Source: Hahella sp. CCB-MM4
Lineage (GTDB): Bacteria > Pseudomonadota > Gammaproteobacteria > Pseudomonadales > Oleiphilaceae
DNA: 64,000 nucleotides
Reading direction: 5' to 3'
Assembly (NCBI RefSeq): GCF_002260525.1
Contig: NZ_MRYI01000004.1
Coordinates: 124,001-188,000 of the forward strand
Below are positions 35,362-44,649 of this stretch, one piece after another; position 1 is the stretch's first letter, and the number at the start of each line of letters is the position of its first letter. The translations under genes were made by a program, and so were the position numbers. The notes beneath the pieces were generated by a model that saw only the letters and a program-made list of their open reading frames with translations, had not been told where the DNA came from and did not search any database.

Positions 35362-35394
35362 ACTTAGGGCAACTATGGAACAAGGGACGCCGAG

Positions 35395-36033
35395 ATGAAA
35401 ATCAGTATATTAAAAAAAGCGGTAAAACTAAGCATTCTGCCATTGGCAACTGCCATTGCAGCCTGTAGTGTGGCGCCACCTCTCCCTATGGCAACACTCA
35501 AACCCTCAGAGACTGTCAACCCACAACAATACAAATACCTTATCGGCCCGAATGACGAACTGAACGTCTTCGTATGGGGAAATCCGGAAATCAGTGGCTC
35601 ATTTACCGTACGTCCGGACGGTATGATCACAACTTCTCTGGTGGAAGACATTCCGGTATCCGGAAAGACTCCCACTCAGGTTGCCCGGGAGTTTGAAAAG
35701 GTACTGGCAACCTATATCAGAGATCCCATCGTATCCGTCAGCGTTACCGAATTTAAGGGTCCATTCAGCGAGCAGATCCGCGTCATAGGCGAGGCAGCTA
35801 ACCCCAAGGCTCTCCCCTATGTTGAAGATATGACATTACTCGACGTCATGATCCAGGTGAACGGCCTGACTGAATTTGCCGACGGGAATCGTGCAACTCT
35901 GGCGCGTATTGAGAAGGGCAAATATAAGGAATACGGCTTGAAGATAGATGATCTTATTAAAGATGGCCGCGTTTCTGCCAATATCGATCTGTTGCCAGGC
36001 GATATCATTGTCATCCCGGAAGCTTGGTTTTAG
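35395..36033 (+). CDS. Outer-membrane polysaccharide export lipoprotein (Wza/OMA family, XrtA type)
   Basis: The 212-residue protein has a lipoprotein signal with the lipobox ending AIAAC, Cys24 being the lipidated residue. A Poly_export/SLBB-like domain follows: YLIGPNDELNVFVWGNPEISGSFTVRPDGMITTSLVEDIPVSGKTP, nearly motif-for-motif TIGR03027. A SLBB part (IRVIGEAANPKALPY ... LPGDIIVIPEAWF) ends it. Its length (212) is typical for this short subfamily, shorter than E. coli Wza. It forms or lines the outer-membrane exit for the EPS. First gene of a five-gene plus-strand operon. Confidence 0.93.
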   Translation: MKISILKKAVKLSILPLATAIAACSVAPPLPMATLKPSETVNPQQYKYLIGPNDELNVFVWGNPEISGSFTVRPDGMITTSLVEDIPVSGKTPTQVAREFEKVLATYIRDPIVSVSVTEFKGPFSEQIRVIGEAANPKALPYVEDMTLLDVMIQVNGLTEFADGNRATLARIEKGKYKEYGLKIDDLIKDGRVSANIDLLPGDIIVIPEAWF

Positions 36034-36088
36034 CAGCTGGCTTTATTTGTAGTAGATCCAGATATCATAAATTTAGAGGTGTAGTTTT

Positions 36089-37633
36089 ATGCAGGAGTTG
36101 GTTGAACAACTAATCAACTATCTGAAAGGAATCTGGCTGAATAAGCTTTATATTATTCTCGCGGCTTGGATTATTTGCCCTATTGGGTGGTATTTAATCT
36201 GGAAGCTACCGAATCAATACGAGGCAACAGCACAGGTCTATGTTGATACACAATCACTCCTGAGACCCCTTCTGCGTGGCCTGGCAATACAGCCAAATGC
36301 GGATTCTCAGATTCGTCTGATGGTAAAAACCCTGATGACCAGACCGAACCTGGAGAAAATTGCACGGATGTCAGACCTGGACATTCAGTCAAAAGACCAG
36401 GCCGGTTTCGACGATATCATCCGGGATCTCCAGGACAATCTGCGAATAGGCTCCTCTGCCAGGGAAAATTTCTTCAGGCTCTCCTACACCTCTGAAAATC
36501 CGGAAATTGCACGTAACGTGATTCAGTCAGCCCTGGATGTTTTCGTTGAAAATACCCTGGGCGAAAGCCGCAATGAAGCAGATACTGCTGAGCAGTTTCT
36601 TGACCGGCAAATAGCAGAATACGAGAAAAGACTGCTTGAAGATGAACGCAAGCTGACAGAGTTCAAGCAGGCTAACGCGGCCATAATCGGCACCAACGTA
36701 GGCAACTTCTACGGCGTTCAACAGACCAATAAATCCAGGCTTGAGGAGGCTCAACTGCAGCTGAGAGAAGTTGAATCGAGACTTGCCTCTGCCAAAGCAC
36801 AGCTGAGCGGCGAAAAAGCCAACCTGGATACCGGCAAAGACGCCGATAACTCCTCCATCCAAACCGAGTTTGATGCGCGAATCGAGCAGCTTCAGCTTCA
36901 GTTGGATGACCTTTCTTTGAAGTACACCGACAAGCATCCCAACATTATTGAAATGAAACGGCGATTGCAGGATCTCGAAGAAAATCGTGATAAAGCGATC
37001 GAAGAGTATAAAAAGGAAAATTCACTCGCCAACGGTCCAGTCGGAACCAACCCTGTTTACCAGCAGCTGAAACTGACGGTTACTCAACTGGAAAATGAAC
37101 AGGTTTCCCTCAAGGTCAGAGTCGATGAATACACGGCCAAAGTAAAAGAAATCGAAGAAAAAATTCACCTCGTTCCGGAAATTGAGTCCCAGGTGATTGC
37201 GCTTAACCGCGGCTACGAAATCACCCGTTCCAAATACAATGAACTTCTATCCAGAAGAGAACAGGCAAGACTTTCCCAGAACGCAGACCTGGCTGCCGAC
37301 GACATTCAGTTCAAGGTGGTGGATCCCCCAAGGGTTCCAAAAGAACCTACAGGACCTAACCGTCTTCTGTTCATGACAGCCGTACTGGTATTGAGTATTG
37401 GTGCTGGAATCGCAGGCTCTTTCCTGCTCAGCCAGGTGCGCCCTGTAGTATTGTCAGGAACCCAGCTGACCCATCTGACCGGCTATCCCGTATTTGGAAC
37501 CATATCCCTGGCCAATTCCCAGGGTGGAGCAGCATCCAAAGACAAATTGTATAATCTGGTGTTTATTGGCGCCTTGGGAATCATTCTTGTCGCCTATGCA
37601 CTGCTCGTCTTTATCAACCTGAAGTTTGGCTAA
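36089..37633 (+). CDS. EPS chain-length determinant, Wzz family (XrtA type)
   Basis: The 514-residue inner-membrane protein has a transmembrane helix at ~17-35 (LYIILAAWIICPIGWYLIW) and the Wzz N-domain (YEATAQVYVDTQSLLRPLLRGL). A long coiled-coil periplasmic arm follows (~160-345; ESRLASAKAQLSGEKANL, QLENEQVSLKVRVDEY), then C-terminal helices at ~425-447 and ~490-512. It fits TIGR03007. It has no kinase domain, so it works with the separate tyrosine autokinase that follows 24 bases later. AGAGGTG lies just upstream of the ATG. It sets EPS chain length and couples the inner-membrane polymerase to the export channel. Confidence 0.92.
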   Translation: MQELVEQLINYLKGIWLNKLYIILAAWIICPIGWYLIWKLPNQYEATAQVYVDTQSLLRPLLRGLAIQPNADSQIRLMVKTLMTRPNLEKIARMSDLDIQSKDQAGFDDIIRDLQDNLRIGSSARENFFRLSYTSENPEIARNVIQSALDVFVENTLGESRNEADTAEQFLDRQIAEYEKRLLEDERKLTEFKQANAAIIGTNVGNFYGVQQTNKSRLEEAQLQLREVESRLASAKAQLSGEKANLDTGKDADNSSIQTEFDARIEQLQLQLDDLSLKYTDKHPNIIEMKRRLQDLEENRDKAIEEYKKENSLANGPVGTNPVYQQLKLTVTQLENEQVSLKVRVDEYTAKVKEIEEKIHLVPEIESQVIALNRGYEITRSKYNELLSRREQARLSQNADLAADDIQFKVVDPPRVPKEPTGPNRLLFMTAVLVLSIGAGIAGSFLLSQVRPVVLSGTQLTHLTGYPVFGTISLANSQGGAASKDKLYNLVFIGALGIILVAYALLVFINLKFG

Positions 37634-37657
37634 CCGTTTTTAGTGGAGTAAATGTAA

Positions 37658-38767
37658 ATGAGCACTATCGATAAAGCGATGGCTAAACTCAAGGGACAGG
37701 GGGCCGAAGAGCAGGCACCGTCGGCAAACCTGCAGAATGAACCAGCACCAGAGACCAAGAAAGCGCCCGAAGCCAAGAAGACATCTGATGCAGAAGCACA
37801 GGTAGCAAGCTCCAGTGAACCGGCCGAAACAACTTACAGCGCCAAGCTTCTACAGGAAGAAATGCCTGCTCAGGAAGAGGCTCCTGCAGAAGCCGCCGGA
37901 AAAGCGGAACAACCAAAGACAAAATCAGAGGTAAAAGCTACAACCGCAGCGTCGCCCAAGGCGAGCCAGCCGTCCGCCGCAAGTCAGGTGAAAGCTACTG
38001 AAAGTCGTCTGTCTCAGGAGGATTCAAAGTCCTCAAGGTATTCAGAGATCGATGTGGATGTGCTGACAAAAAAAGGATTTATTACCCAGCAAAGCACTAA
38101 CAGACATCTTAAGGAGCAATTCCGTGCGGTTAAGCGAAAGCTTCTGAACAACGCATTCGGGGCGATCTCCAAGACACTGCATCATGCAAACCTTATCATT
38201 GTTTCCAGCTGTAATGCCCATGAAGGCAAGACTTTCAGTGCCATTAACCTGGCACTCAGCATTGCCCTGGAGCAGGATAAGACCGTGCTGCTGGTGGATA
38301 CCGATGTACTACGTCCGAATGTCATCAGAGAGTTAGGCGTTACACCAGATTCCGGATTGACAGAGTTTTTGTCCGGTAAGATTCCAGATGTCTCCGATAT
38401 TATCCACAATACCAACATTGATAATTTCAAGTTCATTCCCGCCGGTAGTCCACATGAACTATCGACAGAACTGTTAGCCTCCGAGAAAATGGCCAAGCTT
38501 ATGGAAGAACTGGCATCCAGATATTCGGACCGGGTGGTCATATTTGACGCCCCTCCACTTCTGGGCGTCAACGAAACCCATATCATGGCTAACCTGGTTG
38601 GTCAGGCAGTCATTGTGGTGGAAGAAAACAAGACCAGACTGACCGATGTGCAAGTCGCAGTGGAACAGCTGGAGAAAAAACTGGCTATCGGCTTCCTGGT
38701 CAATAAATCTAAAGGGGAAGCAAAAGATCAATATGGTTACGGCTATGGGTACTACAGGAAGGACTAA
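37658..38767 (+). CDS. BY-type tyrosine autokinase (XrtA system)
   Basis: The 369-residue protein has an Ala/Pro/Glu/Lys-rich, probably unstructured N-terminal ~120 residues. A ParA/MinD-like ATPase follows: SSCNAHEGKTFSAINLALSIA (Walker A with GKT), TVLLVDTDVLRPN (Walker A'), RVVIFDAPPLLGV (Walker B). It ends in the tyrosine cluster QYGYGYGYYRKD at ~358-369, the autophosphorylation tail of BY-kinases. It matches TIGR03018. It cycles phosphorylation with the Wzz partner to drive EPS polymerisation. The LMW tyrosine phosphatase at 52816 could dephosphorylate it, though that gene belongs to a different conserved cluster. Confidence 0.93.
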   Translation: MSTIDKAMAKLKGQGAEEQAPSANLQNEPAPETKKAPEAKKTSDAEAQVASSSEPAETTYSAKLLQEEMPAQEEAPAEAAGKAEQPKTKSEVKATTAASPKASQPSAASQVKATESRLSQEDSKSSRYSEIDVDVLTKKGFITQQSTNRHLKEQFRAVKRKLLNNAFGAISKTLHHANLIIVSSCNAHEGKTFSAINLALSIALEQDKTVLLVDTDVLRPNVIRELGVTPDSGLTEFLSGKIPDVSDIIHNTNIDNFKFIPAGSPHELSTELLASEKMAKLMEELASRYSDRVVIFDAPPLLGVNETHIMANLVGQAVIVVEENKTRLTDVQVAVEQLEKKLAIGFLVNKSKGEAKDQYGYGYGYYRKD

Positions 38768-38829
38768 TATTTCTGTAGCCTGAAATAAAAACTACTCAAC
38801 ATCCCAAATTAAAGACTACGGAAAGAATT

Positions 38830-40392
38830 ATGTTCTTGGAAAGACGTACCCTCTCTCCAATTTTGTTGGTTTTGTCAGTAGCCCCGTCCGCGTGGGCTAC
38901 TCCCAAGATCACCCCCTCGATCAGTGTCACAGAGCAATATACCGACAACGTCGGACTGACAACTAATAACGAGGAAGACAGCTTTATCCACCAGGTCAGC
39001 CCGGGAATTTCCATAGAGGACTCAGGCGCTAAAACTACTTACTCTGCAGACTATAAATATAAGCGTTCTTCCTATACCAACTCTGCGTTCGATGACCGAA
39101 GCGAGAACAATCTTAACGCCTCGATTAATCGTTATGAATTGAACAGAACGCTTAATATGTTTGCCAATGCCAGAATTCAGAATGTTGAAACTGAGGTTGG
39201 GCAACCCACTTTCGGGGATGGAGAAACTGGCCGCGAACGAACGGAAACCCGGACCACCTCCACTGGGTTCAACTACTCCAGCGGTTTACGGCAATATTAT
39301 GACATCGACTCCGGCGCTCTTTACAGACATAGCGAAAACGACAACAACCACGACAATATTGACAGCATCTCCGGCAATCTGAGAATACAGAATGGCAAGC
39401 GTTTCAATCATGCATTCTGGGACTTTGGCGGCAACTACTCCGAAGACGATAAAGAGAACCGCAAGACGATCAGCGACGGTATGGTTGGGGTTAATTTGAC
39501 CCAAACTTTAGGAGTGTTTGTCCAAGGCAATCATGAGGAAAATGATCTTGCCAGCGGTTCACTATTTATCACTGATTATTGGGGAGCCGGCGTCCGTTTA
39601 AACCGAGCCAATTCCTCTCTCTCTGTTGCATACAACACCTATGAGAAAGGTGGCCAGGGGGACCAGCGTCACTTCGTTAGTGTAAATGCCAGCTGGAATC
39701 CAACCCGAAGAACGAGTGTCAGCGCTGGCTACAGCGAAAGGTTTTTTGGAGAGACTTATAGTCTGGATTTACAACATGAAACCAGACGATTCAAACAGGT
39801 TTTGAAATACAGTGATAGCGTTACAGATTTCACTGATGCAGATTCCGTTTATGGTAATGCTTACTTTGACTGCCCTTTGAGTGCTCAATCAATTAACGAA
39901 TGTCAATTAGTACAGGATCCCAGCACTCCAGTAGCCTCTGGAACACAGCGAGTCCAATACGGAAACATCGAGTTTATATTTCTCAATGAAAAACAGAGAC
40001 TTAATAGAAACCTATCTTATACAGGCGTTTACAAGAGCGGCAAATCAACAATTACAGGCAACGTAATCTGGAATCGTTCCAAAACCTTGGATAGCCTGTT
40101 CGCATCTCGTGAATACACCACCCAATTAAGCGGCGCGTTGTCTTGGAATTGGAAATTCGGTAGCCGAACTGACATGACATTGAGCTCTACTGTTCGGGAA
40201 GTTGAAGACCAGGAAACCATAGGCACAACGACAAAAACTACAGACTACACGCAAAAGGTATCGATACATCGCACCTTCACCCAGGATTTAAGCGGCACAT
40301 TAAGCTACGCCTATTCAGACCGACGGGGAGAAGACTCTTCCGATGATGTCAGGGAAAGTCGCATTTCGGCCTCGGTCGTTGCCAGTTTTTAG
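38830..40392 (+). CDS. Outer-membrane beta-barrel protein of XrtA-type EPS clusters
   Basis: The 520-residue protein has a signal peptide cleaved after PSAWA (~22). Many alternating amphipathic strands rich in Tyr, Asn, Ser and Thr follow, ending in a final strand SRISASVVASF with a C-terminal Phe, the mark of outer-membrane barrels. Its start (PKITPSISVTEQYTDNVGL) resembles TIGR03016/EpsL-like proteins. It is probably the outer-membrane porin-like partner of the short export lipoprotein, which by itself lacks a large barrel. Fourth gene of the export operon, GGAAAG ribosome site. Confidence 0.88.
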   Translation: MFLERRTLSPILLVLSVAPSAWATPKITPSISVTEQYTDNVGLTTNNEEDSFIHQVSPGISIEDSGAKTTYSADYKYKRSSYTNSAFDDRSENNLNASINRYELNRTLNMFANARIQNVETEVGQPTFGDGETGRERTETRTTSTGFNYSSGLRQYYDIDSGALYRHSENDNNHDNIDSISGNLRIQNGKRFNHAFWDFGGNYSEDDKENRKTISDGMVGVNLTQTLGVFVQGNHEENDLASGSLFITDYWGAGVRLNRANSSLSVAYNTYEKGGQGDQRHFVSVNASWNPTRRTSVSAGYSERFFGETYSLDLQHETRRFKQVLKYSDSVTDFTDADSVYGNAYFDCPLSAQSINECQLVQDPSTPVASGTQRVQYGNIEFIFLNEKQRLNRNLSYTGVYKSGKSTITGNVIWNRSKTLDSLFASREYTTQLSGALSWNWKFGSRTDMTLSSTVREVEDQETIGTTTKTTDYTQKVSIHRTFTQDLSGTLSYAYSDRRGEDSSDDVRESRISASVVASF

Positions 40393-40442
40393 TCAGGAAT
40401 TAACGCTTTTAGATTAAATCTACACAGTTTCAGGTTAACCCT

Positions 40443-41453
40443 ATGTACGAAGAACATTTTGGATTTACAGCCAAACCATTTCAGCTGACTCCTGACCCCA
40501 AGTTTTTCTATGCCAGCTCCTGCCATAAGAAAGCGCTCTACTATCTGCTTTATGGCCTGCAGCAGGGAGAAGGTTTTATTGTCATTACCGGCCCGATTGG
40601 TACAGGTAAGTCGATGCTGGCAGGGAACATTCTGAATTCACTTGATGCCCAGATTGTAGCCACTCAGGTCAGCACATCGAATCTTAATCCCTATGAACTC
40701 CTTGAGCACATTGCCAATTCATTCGGACTTAATTCCGGCGGCGATAACAAAGCGCAGATTATCAAGGATATCGAAACCTACTTATATGGTCTGAGCAAAG
40801 AAGGGCGGCGGGCACTGCTGATCATCGATGAGGCTCAGAACCTGTCCCATGAATCTCTCGAAGAGCTCAGACTGCTTTCGAACTACCAGGTGAACAATAA
40901 ACCTTTATTGCAAACCTTCCTTCTGGGGCAAGAGGAACTGCGCTCAAAGCTGCAACACCCCAGCCTGGTCCAGTTTCAACAGAGAATCATTGCCTCTTTC
41001 CATCTACGTTCGCTGGATGAAAATGAGACCAAGCAATATGTTTTGCATCGGCTGACACAAGTAGGCTGGACAGATAAACCCGCCTTTACCGAACAAGCTC
41101 TGAATAAAATGAGCGAATTCACACGTGGCATTCCCCGGCGCATCAATATCTTTATGGATCGAACCCTCCTCATGGCCTATTTGGAGGAAAAGGATCTTGT
41201 TGATACCAAGGTGGTCGAAGCCATTGCAAATGAACTGAAAGAAGAGTTTCAGCAAGAAGGCAAAGACAATAAGAATGTCAGCCCTGCCCTGGCTGACAGT
41301 GGCGGCGTCAGCGAAGTTTATGTACAGGAACTGGTTCAGGATCTGAACGATATTCTTGAACTGGTCCTTGAACAGAAGATTGCCTATACAAAGCTTATTG
41401 ATACGCTGATCAGCAAGAGACGAACGCTCAGAGAGAAACTGAAACAACAGTAG
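40443..41453 (+). CDS. XrtA-associated ExeA-like AAA ATPase
   Basis: The 336-residue protein begins YEEHFGFTAKPFQLTPDPKFFYAS, the TIGR03015/ExeA-type start. It has Walker A GPIGTGKS at 50-57 and Walker B LLIIDEAQNLS (~122-132), followed by the GIPRRINIFMDRTLL sensor region. A C-terminal ~60-residue helical tail is specific to it. It is probably a cytosolic ATPase that assists export-complex assembly or regulation. It ends the export operon, and a bidirectional hairpin follows about 50 bases after the stop. Confidence 0.92.
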   Translation: MYEEHFGFTAKPFQLTPDPKFFYASSCHKKALYYLLYGLQQGEGFIVITGPIGTGKSMLAGNILNSLDAQIVATQVSTSNLNPYELLEHIANSFGLNSGGDNKAQIIKDIETYLYGLSKEGRRALLIIDEAQNLSHESLEELRLLSNYQVNNKPLLQTFLLGQEELRSKLQHPSLVQFQQRIIASFHLRSLDENETKQYVLHRLTQVGWTDKPAFTEQALNKMSEFTRGIPRRINIFMDRTLLMAYLEEKDLVDTKVVEAIANELKEEFQQEGKDNKNVSPALADSGGVSEVYVQELVQDLNDILELVLEQKIAYTKLIDTLISKRRTLREKLKQQ

Positions 41454-41467
41454 TATGCTTAAGTAAA

Positions 41468-41492
41468 AAGCCACCTCCAGTGGAAGTGGCTT
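41468..41492 (-). terminator. Hairpin terminator for minus-strand transcription
   Basis: AAGCCAC and GTGGCTT enclose an inner TCC/GGA pairing. Read on the minus strand the stem is followed by a five-T run, so it backs up the bidirectional hairpin at 41505-41534 for the sugar-transferase transcript. Confidence 0.65.
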
Positions 41493-41504
41493 AAAAGAGC
41501 TATA

Positions 41505-41534
41505 AAAAAGGCCTTCATTTCTGAAGGCCTTTTT
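41505..41534. terminator. Bidirectional rho-independent terminator
   Basis: A 13-base perfect stem (AAAAAGGCCTTCA / TGAAGGCCTTTTT) with a TTTC loop has A- and T-runs on both sides. It lies between the convergent ATPase (+) and sugar transferase (-) genes and can stop both transcripts. Confidence 0.92.
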
Positions 41535-41537
41535 CTT

Positions 41538-42950
41538 TTAGTGTGCACCTTTCTTGAAAAGTACCACTTCAACGGTCTGGAGAAGGATCAGGAAGTCCAG
41601 CATGAGGCTGTTGTTCTTGATGTAATAGAGGTCATAACGCAGCTTTTCCTTGCTGTCCTCTTCGCTGTCAGCGTAATCGAAACATAGCTGCGCCCATCCG
41701 GTAATCCCGGGCTTAACACGATGGCGCTCATTGTAATAAGGGATATTGTTAGCAAGCTTTTCGACAAATACAGGTCTTTCCGGACGAGGGCCAACGAAAG
41801 CCATCTCACCTTTCAGAACATTAAACAATTGAGGCAATTCATCGATTCGATATTTTCGAATCACGGCACCGACTCGGGTTACCCTGTCGTCATTCTTGGA
41901 TGCCCAAATAGCCTGACCACCTTTTTCCGCGTCAACACGCATACTCCGGAATTTGATAACTTCAAACGGCTCGCCATTGATACCTACACGCACTTGCTTG
42001 TAGAAAACAGGCGCTTTCAAGCCTTCTTCGAACTTGATACACGCGACGGTGATCAGAATGAATGGCCAGGTCACCAAAAGAAGTATCAGTGAGGCAACCA
42101 CATCGAAAGATCTCTTCAATATGCTTCCCAGCGCTGAAGTCTTAAATCCATCTGAAAAGATAAACCAGCCCGGAGAAATGACATTCAGTGGGACTTTTCG
42201 GGTTTCCCTTTCGGTAAATATTGACTCCTGAACAACCTCGATACCTTCCAGCTTGCAGGCCATCAATTCTTCCAACGGGAGTTTCTTTCTCCGGTCGTCG
42301 ACGGCGATGACGATCTCATCAATACCATGGGCCAGAACGTAATCCATTATTCCGAGAGGTGTTTTGATCACTTTATGCTCATCGACAACAACTTCGTCCC
42401 CTTCAAACGGATAAAAACCTACCAGGTGAACGCCTTTCCAGTCTTCCGGTTTACGAAAATCTTCTAAAAGCCCTTGAGCCCGCTTGCCGGTACCAAGAAC
42501 CAATACATTTCTCTTAAAAATATTCTCGTCAACAAAGGTGTAAAACAACACCCGTATCAGGACAGTGAACAGCACTGCGTACAAAGTCGCCAGAACCAGA
42601 ACACTCCGCCAGATCACACCGAAAATGTCACTCGAGATGTAGTAGAAAATTGGAAAGACAAGCGAGCCGATGACAAACGCGACCAGAGTGCGCAATGCCA
42701 TACCAGTACGACCTTCAGAAAGTCTTGCCTGGTACACCCCCATGGCATTCATACTGATGAGAATGACGATCCCATAGGCAAGCGCAGAGTAAAATAGGTC
42801 TGTGTGTTCAAAGCTATAGTTAATGTCACCAATCAAGAGTCTGGTTGGGACCGCTGCATAAATCGCTAACATGCAGGCACATAATTCCAGGAACCCCAGA
42901 ATAAGAAATGGAAAATGCACATAGTGCTTCAAAATACGTATATGAGCCAC
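41538..42950 (-). CDS. Priming undecaprenyl-phosphate sugar transferase (XrtA type)
   Basis: The ~470-residue protein has four or five N-terminal transmembrane helices, a Rossmann-like CoA-binding-type middle (NVLVLGTGKRAQGLLEDF) and a C-terminal bacterial sugar-transferase domain. The latter holds LKRSFDVVASLILLL, FEVIKFRSMRVDAE, RYRIDELPQLFNVL-type sequence, FVGPRPERPVFVE and GITGWAQL. It matches TIGR03013 (EpsB_2). It puts the first sugar-phosphate on undecaprenyl phosphate, starting EPS assembly. The GTG at 42950 is chosen because family members start just before IRILKHYV and GAGGT lies ten bases upstream; a TTG at 42989 would add 13 residues. It is monocistronic. Confidence 0.93.
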   Translation of the reverse strand: MAHIRILKHYVHFPFLILGFLELCACMLAIYAAVPTRLLIGDINYSFEHTDLFYSALAYGIVILISMNAMGVYQARLSEGRTGMALRTLVAFVIGSLVFPIFYYISSDIFGVIWRSVLVLATLYAVLFTVLIRVLFYTFVDENIFKRNVLVLGTGKRAQGLLEDFRKPEDWKGVHLVGFYPFEGDEVVVDEHKVIKTPLGIMDYVLAHGIDEIVIAVDDRRKKLPLEELMACKLEGIEVVQESIFTERETRKVPLNVISPGWFIFSDGFKTSALGSILKRSFDVVASLILLLVTWPFILITVACIKFEEGLKAPVFYKQVRVGINGEPFEVIKFRSMRVDAEKGGQAIWASKNDDRVTRVGAVIRKYRIDELPQLFNVLKGEMAFVGPRPERPVFVEKLANNIPYYNERHRVKPGITGWAQLCFDYADSEEDSKEKLRYDLYYIKNNSLMLDFLILLQTVEVVLFKKGAH

Positions 42951-43308
42951 GTCAGCAATTACCTCGACAATCCTTAATTTTTCGAGCAAACATCAAAAAA
43001 TATATAGTGCTATAGTGAAATTTTAACGAAACAAATTCACTTTTAATCGGTGGGGGGCGGCATTTTAACAATTGTTGACAGTAATATATAGATCAACGAG
43101 TTAGACCTTTATGCATAGTCCTTTCAGCCGCCACCTGCTAGTTGTAGAAAAGCGCTTTTTCGCCCTATCCCCCTTCATATTTTTCATTCATTCGAAGTTA
43201 GGCTAAACAGCTGTTACGATTTAGAGACAAAAATGGTAAGTTTTCAGGTCGTTACCTATGTTTACCAGCAGCAATGTTTATTACTCTGATCTTGAGATCT
43301 AATCAATT
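42951..43308. promoter_or_regulatory. Divergent promoter region between priming transferase and UDP-sugar dehydrogenase
   Basis: About 360 bases, AT-rich, no gene seen. A direct repeat TATAGTG C TATAGTG lies at 43003-43017, near the expected leftward promoter. TTGACA at about 43075 is a consensus -35 box for the rightward gene but lacks a good -10 box at 16-18 bases. A perfect 12-base palindrome AAAAGCGCTTTT lies at 43148-43159. Confidence 0.45.
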
Positions 43309-44586
43309 ATGCACCCTTTGAAGAATTGCAGAATTTGCTTAATAGGCCTTGGTTATGTTGGCCTGCCACTTGCGGTTGAGTTTGGAAAAACCTACCCCAC
43401 TCTGGGATTCGATATCGATAACGAGAGGATTCTTGAACTCAGGCAGGGCCAGGACAGAACACTGGAAGTGGACAAAAATGAATTAAAAGGCTCACAGCAC
43501 CTGACATTTACTTCAGATCTCAGCGAAATCAGGGACGCTAACGTATATATCGTCACCGTACCCACACCAATCAACGAGTTTAAAACTCCAGATCTCGGGC
43601 CTCTGATTGCCGCCAGCAAGACCGTAGCATCCGTTATCAGCCCCGGTGACACCGTTATTTTCGAATCAACCGTATACCCGGGCGCTACCGAAGAGGTATG
43701 TGTTCCGATCATTGAGGAAATTAGCGGACTGGCCTACAACAAAGACTTTTATGCCGGTTATAGCCCGGAACGCATCAATCCGGGGGACAAAGAACATCGG
43801 GTAACCAATATCCTGAAAGTTACCTCAGGCTCAACCCCCGAAGCTGCAGACTTTGTTGACGCACTGTATCAATCAATCATAACTGCCGGCACCCACAAAA
43901 CCTCCTCCATCAAAGTGGCGGAAGCCGCCAAAGTAATAGAAAACACACAGAGAGATGTCAACATTGCATTAATCAACGAACTATCTCTGCTATTTGGCAA
44001 GCTCGGCATAGACACCCTTGAAGTGCTTGAGGCAGCCGGAACCAAATGGAACTTCCTCCCTTTTCGTCCAGGTCTTGTGGGAGGACACTGTATCGGCGTA
44101 GATCCCTATTACCTGACACATAAAGCCCAGTCCATCGGACACCACCCCGAAGTCATTCTTTCCGGTAGACGAATTAACGACGCCATGGGCGAAATCGTTG
44201 CCAAGAACGTCATTAAAATGATGACCCAAAGAAAGATACATGTTACGGATTCCAATGTACTAATCATGGGACTCACCTTTAAGGAAAACTGCCCGGACAT
44301 TCGTAACACCCGGGTGACCGATGTCATTCGAATATTCAAATCCTACGGAGCGAACATCGATGTATTTGATCCCTGGGCAAGTCCGGCAGAAACAAAGCAG
44401 GAATATGGCATTGAGTTGACCCCCTCTCCGAAAGAGGGTCATTATGATGCAATCGTTCTAACGGTGGGCCACAGTCAGTTCAATGATTTGGGCGCAGAAG
44501 GCATCCGCAAATTCGGCAAGGAAAACCACATATTATTTGATGTGAAATACATCCTGCCCAAAGAAGCCGTTGACGGACGCCTGTAG
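43309..44586 (+). CDS. tviB: UDP-N-acetylhexosamine 6-dehydrogenase (TviB/WbpA-like)
   Basis: The 425-residue enzyme has the NAD-binding GLGYVG at 13-18, the segment TVPTPINEFKTPDL and AKVIENTQRDVNIALINEL (with the active-site Lys/Asn). The catalytic Cys261 is in GLVGGHCIGVDPYYL. The sequence fits the branch that oxidises UDP-GlcNAc or UDP-GalNAc to the uronic acid (TviB, WbpA), not UDP-glucose dehydrogenase. It would supply an amino-uronic acid for the EPS, which the amidotransferase at 23828 might amidate. Monocistronic plus-strand gene with a strong terminator after it. The upstream ribosome site is weak. Confidence 0.92.
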   Translation: MHPLKNCRICLIGLGYVGLPLAVEFGKTYPTLGFDIDNERILELRQGQDRTLEVDKNELKGSQHLTFTSDLSEIRDANVYIVTVPTPINEFKTPDLGPLIAASKTVASVISPGDTVIFESTVYPGATEEVCVPIIEEISGLAYNKDFYAGYSPERINPGDKEHRVTNILKVTSGSTPEAADFVDALYQSIITAGTHKTSSIKVAEAAKVIENTQRDVNIALINELSLLFGKLGIDTLEVLEAAGTKWNFLPFRPGLVGGHCIGVDPYYLTHKAQSIGHHPEVILSGRRINDAMGEIVAKNVIKMMTQRKIHVTDSNVLIMGLTFKENCPDIRNTRVTDVIRIFKSYGANIDVFDPWASPAETKQEYGIELTPSPKEGHYDAIVLTVGHSQFNDLGAEGIRKFGKENHILFDVKYILPKEAVDGRL

Positions 44587-44649
44587 AAAGACTTCCCTTC
44601 TTTCTCTTACAGATTGAGCCTCAACCCAATTGAGCTACAAGATACGATA

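Larger units (their letters stand above)
34894..35394. promoter_or_regulatory. 501-base divergent control region between the two main EPS transcription units
   Basis: This AT-rich spacer feeds the ~18-kb leftward run and the rightward export/chain-length operon. I see no gene in it. It holds three separate symmetric or repeated elements (34946-34968, 35117-35136, 35332-35361, listed individually) and a TATACT at 35359-35364 that could serve as a -10 box for the rightward operon without a good -35 box. I found no sigma-54 GG-N10-GC pair on the strand I scanned. Confidence 0.55.

Noticed and set aside
34894-35394. Sigma-54 promoter as known upstream of some XrtA clusters (PrsR-type)
   Set aside because: TGGCAT occurs at ~35037 but no GC lies at the correct 10-base distance; the other candidates also fail.
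43075-43110. TTGACA as a sigma-70 promoter for the dehydrogenase gene
   Set aside because: No acceptable -10 hexamer at 16-18 bases, so not given as a promoter.
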